Below are positions 58,134 to 64,000 of a stretch of DNA of 64,000 bases, piece after piece. The stretch is taken from the NCBI GenBank assembly GCA_018267275.1, contig JAFDYV010000008.1, forward strand, positions 143,951 to 207,950, written 5' to 3'. The DNA comes from Bacteroidota bacterium. Lineage in GTDB: Bacteria > Bacteroidota > Bacteroidia > Cytophagales > Cyclobacteriaceae. Position 1 is the first letter of the stretch, and each line of letters begins with the position of its first letter. Below the pieces are notes generated by a model, which saw nothing but the letters and a program-made list of their open reading frames with translations, was not told the origin of the DNA and did not search any database. The position numbers and the translations under genes are program-made.

Positions 58134-59093
58134 ATGCCCGTTCTCTATATCCACCATCGCACCCATTACCACTATCCGCATTGGGTGGTTGATTCTGCCA
58201 ATCAAATTAAGCTGTATCCACTTGAAGATGAACATCAACACATAGTTGACCATCGCCTCGTGATTTCGGGCAACCCGCCAGTGTTTACCTTTCAAGACTA
58301 CTTCGAGAATACAACTGGCTTTTTTACCATCATTCAACCACACCGTGAGTTGTCAATCGAAAGTTTTTGCCGGGTGGAAATTCGAGATCGGTTGCTGCCG
58401 CCCCGGCAGCCTGCCTCAAGCGTTTGGACCGAATTGTCATTAAACAAATGGCAAATGAAGTGGCACGATTACTTGTATGCTGAGGCCACCCAAAACCAAT
58501 CTGCCATCGAAAGCGCAGTGCATTTGAATTCAAACGAACATCCTCTGGATGAACTGCTAAGGCTATCCGAGTTCATCTACCAAAACTTTGAGTATAAAAA
58601 AGGTGTCACCACGGTAGATACGGACATCGATGAGATTTGGAGTTTGCGCGCAGGTGTGTGTCAAGATTTTGCGCACCTGTTGCTATATATGATGCGGTTG
58701 CGCGGAGTGCCGTGCCGCTACGTAAGTGGTTACATTTGTCCGGGCAATCACGAGTGGCGCGGAGAGGGTGCCACACACGCGTGGGTAGAGGCATGGTTGC
58801 CCGATGTAGGGTGGGTGGGTATAGACCCTACCAATAAATGCATGGCCGGTGAACGCCACGTGCGCATTGCCGTTGGGCGTAATTTTGTTGACTGTACGCC
58901 CGTAAAGGGAACGTACAAGGGGGCGGTTGAGCACTTGCTCGAGGTCACGGTGCAGTTCAGTACCGAAGTTTTTTCTGAGCACCAACTTGTGCCGAAAGAA
59001 GTAACACCTGAGCAGCAAGCTTATTTCAAAAAAGGCATTGCAGAAACATACGATTCTTACAAATTGCGTCAGCAACAGCAGCAACAACAATGA
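58134..59093 (+). CDS. Transglutaminase-like cysteine protease with bacterial N-terminal domain
   Basis: A 319-residue protein. An N-terminal bacterial transglutaminase domain (about 1-90, LYIHHRTHYHYPHWVVDSANQ) is followed by the catalytic domain with the triad Cys176 (AGVCQDFAH), His215 (THAWVEAWLP) and Asp231 (IDPTNK). Family members here are predicted peptidases or peptide-bond-forming enzymes acting with the ATP-grasp and alpha-E proteins. A tail rich in glutamine (LRQQQQQQQ) ends the protein. The following serine-hydrolase gene overlaps its stop by four bases (ATGA). No signal peptide. Confidence 0.92.
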   Translation: MPVLYIHHRTHYHYPHWVVDSANQIKLYPLEDEHQHIVDHRLVISGNPPVFTFQDYFENTTGFFTIIQPHRELSIESFCRVEIRDRLLPPRQPASSVWTELSLNKWQMKWHDYLYAEATQNQSAIESAVHLNSNEHPLDELLRLSEFIYQNFEYKKGVTTVDTDIDEIWSLRAGVCQDFAHLLLYMMRLRGVPCRYVSGYICPGNHEWRGEGATHAWVEAWLPDVGWVGIDPTNKCMAGERHVRIAVGRNFVDCTPVKGTYKGAVEHLLEVTVQFSTEVFSEHQLVPKEVTPEQQAYFKKGIAETYDSYKLRQQQQQQQ

Positions 59094-60274
59094 CAACACG
59101 AATGTCCTCTACCATTTTCGTTTCAAAATCTTTTTTCTGCTTTTTGGTGTTTGCTCTAACCTTGGAAAATCCAGCGGTAAGCCAATCGCAGGCATATTTT
59201 CCTGATTCGATTTGGCAAACAAAAAAGCCGAGCGAAGTGAGGATGAATGCAGCGCTATTGGACAGTGCGGTGAAGTTTGCCATGAGGAATGAGAACAAAG
59301 TAGAAACTGATTTGCGCATAGCGTGCCTCAAGGCATATGCGGCTGAGCCAGGCTACAAGTTTTTCGGCCCGTTTAAGCATCGCGGCAAGCCTGCGGGCGT
59401 CATTATAAAGAATGGCTACATCGTGGCGCAGTGGGGTGATGTAAGCCGAGTGGATATGACCTTTAGCGTTACCAAAAGTTATTTGTCTACGATGGCAGGG
59501 TTGGCCTATGACCAAAAGCTGATTCGAAAAATTGACGAACCCGTTGCGAATTATGTTGAAGAAAAATTTGATGGAGTCCACAATGGTAAAATCACGTGGC
59601 GGCATTTACTTACACAATCGAGTGATTGGTCGGGGTGCTTGTTTGATTTTTGCGATTGGGCCGATAGGCCACCCAAGCATGGTGGCATTGACGATTGGAA
59701 GAACCGAAAACTGGTTGAGCCTGGTTCGGTGTTTGAATACAACGATGTACGAGTGAACTTACTCGCTTATTCGTTGCTGCAAGTTTGGCGCAAGCCGTTG
59801 CCAGTTTTGCTGAAAGAGAAAATCATGGATCAAATTGGTGCATCCACTACTTGGCGTTGGCATGGGTATGAAAATTCATTCGTCAATGTAGACGGCCAAA
59901 TGATGCAATCCGTGAGTGGTGGTGGGCATTTCGGAGGTGGGCTTTTTATCAACACACTAGACCACGCACGTTTTGGTTTACTTTTCGCCCGCAAAGGCAA
60001 GTGGAAAAACCAACAATTAATTTCTGAACGTTGGGTAACAGCCGCGCGGCAACCTTCAATGGCCAACCCATCTTATGGTTTTATGTGGTGGACCAATCAT
60101 CAGGGTAATCTGGGTGCGAATATTTCTAAAAACGTTTTTTATGCCGATGGCTTTGGCGGTAACTACATTGTGGTAGACCAAGAAAATGATTTGGTGATTG
60201 TTGCGCGCTGGCTGGAAGCCGGAAAAATAGACGAGCTGACATCGTTGGTGTTGGGCGCTTTAAAGTTGAAGTAA
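59090..60274 (+). CDS. Serine hydrolase of the class C beta-lactamase fold, exported
   Basis: A 394-residue exported protein (signal peptide about 8-33). The catalytic motif is FSVTKSYLST: Ser126 and Lys129 form the S-x-x-K pair; a Tyr in EYNDVRVN near 222-226 could be the general base. NLGANISKNVFYADGFGGNYIVV near the end is the conserved last part. Relatives are D-peptidases, esterases and penicillin-binding-like hydrolases. Translational coupling with the transglutaminase gene (4-base overlap) ties it to the ATP-grasp / alpha-E operon. Substrate unknown. Confidence 0.88.
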   Translation: MTTRMSSTIFVSKSFFCFLVFALTLENPAVSQSQAYFPDSIWQTKKPSEVRMNAALLDSAVKFAMRNENKVETDLRIACLKAYAAEPGYKFFGPFKHRGKPAGVIIKNGYIVAQWGDVSRVDMTFSVTKSYLSTMAGLAYDQKLIRKIDEPVANYVEEKFDGVHNGKITWRHLLTQSSDWSGCLFDFCDWADRPPKHGGIDDWKNRKLVEPGSVFEYNDVRVNLLAYSLLQVWRKPLPVLLKEKIMDQIGASTTWRWHGYENSFVNVDGQMMQSVSGGGHFGGGLFINTLDHARFGLLFARKGKWKNQQLISERWVTAARQPSMANPSYGFMWWTNHQGNLGANISKNVFYADGFGGNYIVVDQENDLVIVARWLEAGKIDELTSLVLGALKLK

Positions 60275-60291
60275 TCGATTTTTAGGCAGTG

Positions 60292-60705
60292 CTAGCGGCC
60301 GGATTTGGGAGTTTGTATTTTTTTGAATCCTTGTGGATATAAAATTGTCAACAGTACCAAAATCAATAGAAAATTAAACTCTACGCCATTTCTGCCGGCT
60401 CCAACCACAAACCAACCTTCACGACCGTGCACCATCACAATGCCCATTACTAAAATGAAGATCGTAATGAAGATTGGCCATTTCAAGTGTTTGTCCATTA
60501 GCAATGTAATGACGCACGCAACATGCGATAGCTTTATAGCCCAGGCCAAGTAAATACCAAACGGGGCAAATCCTATTTGGTCTAGGTACAATCTGCCAAA
60601 GTTGTTGACGCCATTGTTGAACATGCCACCCACACCGTGGACGAACAAGATCACAGACGCACCCATGCGGAGCAAGAACGTTGAGTTGAGGAAACTCATA
60701 GGCAT
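60292..60705 (-). CDS. DoxX-like small membrane protein
   Basis: A 137-residue membrane protein with four helices resembling DoxX/DUF417-type proteins: STFLLRMGASVILFVHGVGG, LYLDQIGFAPFGIYLAWAIK, LSHVACVITLLM, IFITIFILVMGIVMVHG and EFNFLLILVLLTILYPQG. An acidic or arginine residue in helix 1 (LRMGASV) is typical. ATG at 60705 (MPMSF) or 60699 (MSFLNS) starts the protein; the longer TTG reading is rejected. It lies 68 bases after the Crp-family gene on the same strand and may be controlled by it. Confidence 0.78.
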   Translation of the reverse strand: MPMSFLNSTFLLRMGASVILFVHGVGGMFNNGVNNFGRLYLDQIGFAPFGIYLAWAIKLSHVACVITLLMDKHLKWPIFITIFILVMGIVMVHGREGWFVVGAGRNGVEFNFLLILVLLTILYPQGFKKIQTPKSGR

Positions 60706-60773
60706 ATCATTTAAGAAATTCAAAGGTAGCACACACAACGATTCCCTCATTTGACCTTGATCAAGCAATCGAC

Positions 60774-61355
60774 TTATGAATCGTGATTTATGCGAATTTT
60801 TTTACGTATTCGACTCAGCCGTTCCAACGTTATTCCCAAATATGCTGCCAAGGCCGATAATGGCACCAACTTCATTTTTTCTGGTTGCAGCCGAATAAGT
60901 TTTTTGTAGCGCTCTTCTGCCGTAAGCGATAGCAGTTCAATCAATTGTGTTTCTAGAAAAATTGCATAGTGAGCTAATAAATTGGTCAACCATCGCGCAT
61001 GCGCTTCGTTGCCTAGTTCTTTCCTTAGAGATTCAAAATCGCAGATTAACACTTCGCTATCGACAATCGCTTCAATGCTGAATCTGTTCAGGTGTTGGCT
61101 GTGCAACGTGGCCGGGCAGCAGTCTATATCATCTTTAAAAGTGAATGCCAGAATGTAATTTTTCCGTGGGGTCTTAACAGTTGTTTTGAACGCACCCTGA
61201 AGGATGTAGACAAAAAATGACGTGTTAGAACCTTCTCTTACAATAGTTTCTCCTTTTTTGACCCGCTTTGCTTTGCCTATTTTTTTTATAACGTCAAAAA
61301 ATCGGGGTGTTTCAAGAACCTGTGTTTGACTTAAGTTCAGGTCAGGCGAAAACAT
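60774..61355 (-). CDS. Crp/Fnr-family transcriptional regulator
   Basis: A 193-residue regulator. A cyclic-nucleotide-binding-like beta roll occupies about 15-115 (KKGETIVREGSNTSFFVYIL, GAFKTTVKTPRKNYILAF) and a C-terminal HTH (about 160-190: LVPLSALAAYLGITLERLSRIRKKI). The cAMP-contacting residues are not obvious; in this branch the ligand is often unknown. The longer reading from 61484 would overlap the GH53 gene by 50 bases; ATG 61355 gives the standard length and sits just after a heptameric tract. DoxX-like protein is a probable target or operon partner. Confidence 0.86.
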   Translation of the reverse strand: MFSPDLNLSQTQVLETPRFFDVIKKIGKAKRVKKGETIVREGSNTSFFVYILQGAFKTTVKTPRKNYILAFTFKDDIDCCPATLHSQHLNRFSIEAIVDSEVLICDFESLRKELGNEAHARWLTNLLAHYAIFLETQLIELLSLTAEERYKKLIRLQPEKMKLVPLSALAAYLGITLERLSRIRKKIRINHDS

Positions 61356-61390
61356 AGTAATTGGTAACGGGTAATGGTTTACAGGTTCAT
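61356..61390 (-). repeat. Heptameric repeat tract upstream of the Crp-family gene
   Basis: Five units on the minus strand (ATGAACC, TGTAAAC, CATTACC, CGTTACC, AATTACT), directly touching the ATG at 61355. Confidence 0.7.
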
Positions 61391-61434
61391 CAAGAGCAAA
61401 ATCTGAGGCAAGAGCGTTCGGTGAATCAGCATCA

Positions 61435-62481
61435 TCAATCCAAAAACGCATCCATCGCCACCGTTGGCTTGCCTGCATCATCAAAAGCCCCTAATCCATA
61501 GCCTTGCCATTTGGCATAGCTCTGCGGCTCCCAATAAAAAACGCCCAAACCGTTATTGTTACTCACGCTTTTTGTTTTGGCAATAATGTCGTTCAAAAAA
61601 AGATTGCAGAGACCTGGCTGGTCGGCAGGCATGCCCACTTCTACTACCATCACCGGTGTGTTGTACCGAGCTACTAAATCATTCATGTTTGCCAGGCACC
61701 GCGCATTTGTATTGGCCCAGTCGTTTACACCACCCGGAGCCCAAGTAGGGTAGAGCGATAGCCCGATGATATCCCACTTGGCACCGTTGCTTTTCAATCC
61801 ATCAAACATCCAGCGGTACAAGCCGTTGTCGTAGCCGTTTGATAAATGCACAATTACTTGACTGGTAGGGCTTACTTCTTTTACTGCGTCATATCCCGCT
61901 TTTACAAAACCGGCAAAGTTGGCCATCGACTTGGAGGCGCGGCCAACCTCCCAAAGCATCCCATCATTGGTTTCATTTCCTACCTGCACCCATTCAGGTG
62001 TTATTCCTACCGTCTTCAATGTGTCCATCACCTTTTTGGTGTAGTTGTATAAGGCCGTCTTCATATCATTGAAAGGCATAGCAGCCCATGCACCGGGAAT
62101 AAATTGTTTTCCAGGGTCTGCCCAATCATCACTATAATGAAAATCAATCATTAATCGCATGCCCAAATTTTTTGCGCGCAATGATTTTACTACCAAATCA
62201 CGTGTGTTGTTCCACCCTTTTTTGGGATTGACCCAAGCCCGTAGGCGAATGGAATTAATTCCCTTGGATTTTAAGAGTTGCATGCACTCTTGCTGCACGC
62301 CATTGTTGTTGAAGAACTTCACGCCTGCTGCTTCCATTTCCGTCAGCCATCCAACATCAGCACCTTTGGCAAAGACAATTGCTGATGGTGGTGTGTTGTC
62401 GGGCGGAGGCGTGCTGGTCGTTGAAGAGCAACCTACCCAGCTCATCGCGATAAGCATTAACAACAGGAATATATTTCTCAT
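61435..62481 (-). CDS. Arabinogalactan endo-beta-1,4-galactanase (GH53), lipoprotein
   Basis: A 348-residue glycoside hydrolase of family 53, exported as a lipoprotein (signal MRNIFLLLMLIAMSWVGC, Cys18). GADVGWLTEME near 39-49, RLRAWVNPKKGW near 79-90, MIDFHYSDDWADPGKQ near 111-126 and TPEWVQVGNETNDGML (acid/base Glu170) and VVEVGMP (nucleophile Glu281) are the GH53 hallmarks. Cleaves beta-1,4-galactan side chains of pectin. The window also holds galK and a sodium/sugar symporter, but 12 kb away. ATG at 62481 gives the lipoprotein signal; promoter box upstream. Confidence 0.93.
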   Translation of the reverse strand: MRNIFLLLMLIAMSWVGCSSTTSTPPPDNTPPSAIVFAKGADVGWLTEMEAAGVKFFNNNGVQQECMQLLKSKGINSIRLRAWVNPKKGWNNTRDLVVKSLRAKNLGMRLMIDFHYSDDWADPGKQFIPGAWAAMPFNDMKTALYNYTKKVMDTLKTVGITPEWVQVGNETNDGMLWEVGRASKSMANFAGFVKAGYDAVKEVSPTSQVIVHLSNGYDNGLYRWMFDGLKSNGAKWDIIGLSLYPTWAPGGVNDWANTNARCLANMNDLVARYNTPVMVVEVGMPADQPGLCNLFLNDIIAKTKSVSNNNGLGVFYWEPQSYAKWQGYGLGAFDDAGKPTVAMDAFLD

Positions 62482-62502
62482 AAGGCATCGTATGTAATGA
62501 TT

Positions 62503-62510
62503 CAAAATTA
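62503..62510 (-). promoter_or_regulatory. Bacteroidota -7 promoter box (TAATTTTG) of the galactanase gene
   Basis: Perfect TAnnTTTG on the minus strand; predicted leader about 17 bases. It lies in the 55-base gap shared with the divergent ligase gene. Confidence 0.55.
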
Positions 62511-62536
62511 ATCACTAAAGTTCGTAGTTTTAAGTG

Positions 62537-64000
62537 ATGGCAAAAAAGTCGCAATGGGTAACGATTGGTAAGCGTAAGATTGAGCTGAGCAATCTCGACA
62601 AAGTACTTTTTCCGGAAGACAACATTGTAAAGGCCGAAGTGATTGAGTACTACCTCAATATAGCGCCTACGCTGCTTAACCATGTCAAAGGCCGCGCACT
62701 TACGCTCATCCGGTTTCCCGATGGCATTCATGGCGAGACTTTTTACCAAAAGAACCGACCCGATTGGTCGCCTGATTGGATTGAGTTCGAGAAGTTGGGA
62801 AAAGAAGAGAAGAAAGACTACATCATTGCCACCGAACCCGCCTCGCTGGTATGGTTGGCCAACTTGGCATCGCTAGAATTGCACCAACTACACAGCCGCA
62901 GGCCTCACTTCGAATACCCCGATTATATGGTGTTTGATTTAGACCCGCCAGAAGGCTACGATTTTAAGAACGTGGTGCCCATTGCCTTTGAGTTGAAACA
63001 CGCTATTGAGCGCCACGGCTACACGCCTTTTATAAAAACGACAGGCGGAAAAGGCATTCACATATGTTGCCCCATTCAGCCAAAGTTCGATTTTCACTTG
63101 GTGTTTGAAGCTGCGCAATCCATTGCGCAACCATTTGTTGATGCCAATGCGAATACCACGTTACACATCAAGAAAGATGCTAGAAAAGGGCGGGTATTGA
63201 TTGACATCTACCGAATACGGTCGGGGCAAAGTATTGTGTCGCCCTACAGCTTGCGCGGACGGGTAGGAGCGCCCGTTTCGATGCCTGTGACGTGGGAAGA
63301 ATTGGAAAAAGTGAAATCGCCAACTGAGTTTAATATCACCAACGCCTTGAGCTTGGTTACCGAGCGGGGCGATGCGTGGGAGGGTATGGATGCCTTTGCG
63401 GTTGAGATTCACACCCACCGTACCACACTTATAGCAAAGGAGCTCCCGAAGCACGCGAAACGCAAAACACCGGCTCAGCTAGAATCGTACGAGAAGAAGC
63501 GCAATTTCAAAAAAACGCCCGAACCGAAAGCAGAAGTCGACATCAGCGGAGGAAACAATTTTGTGGTACATCGCCATCATGCATCGCATCTGCATTACGA
63601 TTTGCGTCTCGAACAGGATGGTGTTTTAAAGTCGTGGGCTGTGCCGCGAGGTTTGCCGCCATACCCGGGCGTAAAGCGATTAGCGGTGCAAACAGAAGAC
63701 CACCCGATGAAGTATTTAACTTTTGATGGCACCATCCCCAAAGGGCAATATGGAGGAGGAGAAATGTGGATATATGCGTTGGGCAAATATCAAGTCACAA
63801 AAGAGAAGAAAGATGGCTTTTACTTCCGACTGAATAGCAAGGAAATAAACGCAGAGTACCGCATCCACAAAATGAAGCAAAAGGAATGGTTGCTAGAACG
63901 AGTGGACGAACCGCAAGTCAATTTTCTTAAAAACGAAATCCAGCCCATGTTGTCGGACAGTGCGGAAAAACCACCGCGGGGTAACGATTATTTTTATGAG
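62537..64000 (+). CDS. ligD: ATP-dependent DNA ligase LigD, partial (POL and phosphoesterase domains, ligase domain begins)
   Basis: The frame is open from ATG 62537 to the window end (488 codons). Residues 1-300 are the archaeo-eukaryotic-primase-like polymerase domain: LSNLDKVLFPEDNIVKAEVIEYY, LIRFPDGIHGETFYQKNRPDW, FDLDPPEGYDF (metal-binding Asp134, Asp136), TTGGKGIHICCP, KKDARKGRVLIDIYRIRSGQS. Residues 335-465 are the 3'-phosphoesterase domain: HRHHASHLHYDLRLEQ, SWAVPRGLPP, DHPMKYLTFDGTIPKGQYGGG. The tail (EIQPMLSDSAEKPP) begins the ATP-dependent ligase domain. LigD with Ku joins DNA ends (NHEJ). The POL-PE-LIG order is as in mycobacteria. Ku is not in the window. Confidence 0.95.
   Translation, partial: MAKKSQWVTIGKRKIELSNLDKVLFPEDNIVKAEVIEYYLNIAPTLLNHVKGRALTLIRFPDGIHGETFYQKNRPDWSPDWIEFEKLGKEEKKDYIIATEPASLVWLANLASLELHQLHSRRPHFEYPDYMVFDLDPPEGYDFKNVVPIAFELKHAIERHGYTPFIKTTGGKGIHICCPIQPKFDFHLVFEAAQSIAQPFVDANANTTLHIKKDARKGRVLIDIYRIRSGQSIVSPYSLRGRVGAPVSMPVTWEELEKVKSPTEFNITNALSLVTERGDAWEGMDAFAVEIHTHRTTLIAKELPKHAKRKTPAQLESYEKKRNFKKTPEPKAEVDISGGNNFVVHRHHASHLHYDLRLEQDGVLKSWAVPRGLPPYPGVKRLAVQTEDHPMKYLTFDGTIPKGQYGGGEMWIYALGKYQVTKEKKDGFYFRLNSKEINAEYRIHKMKQKEWLLERVDEPQVNFLKNEIQPMLSDSAEKPPRGNDYFYE

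Noticed and set aside
61356..61484. Longer start of the Crp-family gene
   Set aside because: It would overlap the galactanase gene by 50 bases and read through a repeat tract; the ATG at 61355 gives the family length.

Overview
The window looks like a chromosomal segment of a member of the Bacteroidota, most probably a gliding, aerobic Cytophagales-type bacterium. Support comes from a gldC gliding gene, a TonB-dependent receptor with an N-terminal carboxypeptidase-regulatory-like domain, DUF4249, DUF2911, DUF3667 and YfhO-type proteins, a methionine synthase split into two genes, near absence of Shine-Dalgarno sequences, and many copies of the Bacteroidota -7 promoter element (TAnnTTTG or TAnnTTTA) in front of genes. 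No rRNA, tRNA, insertion sequence, prophage or CRISPR array was seen.

Layout. 1-4.5 kb: end-truncated cheR, cytidine deaminase, a saccharopine-dehydrogenase-family enzyme, a lipoprotein esterase and a Ppx/GppA phosphatase. 4.5-9.8 kb: methionine regeneration unit with a SAM-I riboswitch, split metH, an S23-type four-helix protein flanked by inverted repeats, and metF. 10-18 kb: TonB-dependent receptor, gldC, a small gene plus nucleotidyltransferase pair, 3-oxoacid CoA-transferase subunits and a large secreted PIG-L deacetylase. 18.2-20.6 kb: a RelE/ParE-type toxin-antitoxin pair overlapped by a tiny membrane protein gene and a sodium:solute symporter. 20.6-34.7 kb: mixed housekeeping genes (DUF2911, alkyladenine glycosylase, OmpA-family protein, TPR protein, hybrid-sensor histidine kinase, HEAT protein, ABC-F ATPase, ECF sigma factor, acyl desaturase, Ffh). 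34.8-42.5 kb: higBA and a molybdenum-cofactor cluster (moeA, moaC, moaE, moaD, moaA) followed by a sulfite-oxidase-fold protein, a TauE/SafE permease and a DsrE-like protein. 43-48.6 kb: YfhO membrane protein, Uma2 nuclease-fold protein, FtsX/MacB-type permease. 49.3-53.8 kb: galactokinase and two transporters. 53.8-60.3 kb: DUF4143 ATPase, acetyltransferase, then the ATP-grasp / alpha-E / transglutaminase operon with a serine hydrolase overlapping its end. 60.3-64 kb: DoxX-like protein, Crp/Fnr regulator, GH53 galactanase and the start of a LigD DNA ligase.

The most unusual features are non-coding. (1) Degenerate tracts of 7-base units, in strict 7-nt phase, sit directly in front of start codons in at least eleven places and read in the gene's own direction. 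(2) The S23-family gene is enclosed by a near-perfect inverted repeat, recalling the stem that encloses intervening sequences in 23S rRNA. (3) The metH start codon lies inside the 3' strand of the P1 helix of its SAM riboswitch. (4) Several -7 promoter boxes end exactly five bases before a start codon, which predicts leaderless transcripts. (5) Five convergent gene pairs share a 4-base stop-codon overlap. Where coding starts could be extended in frame with TTG or GTG, the ATG that fits family length, signal peptide or promoter position was preferred.
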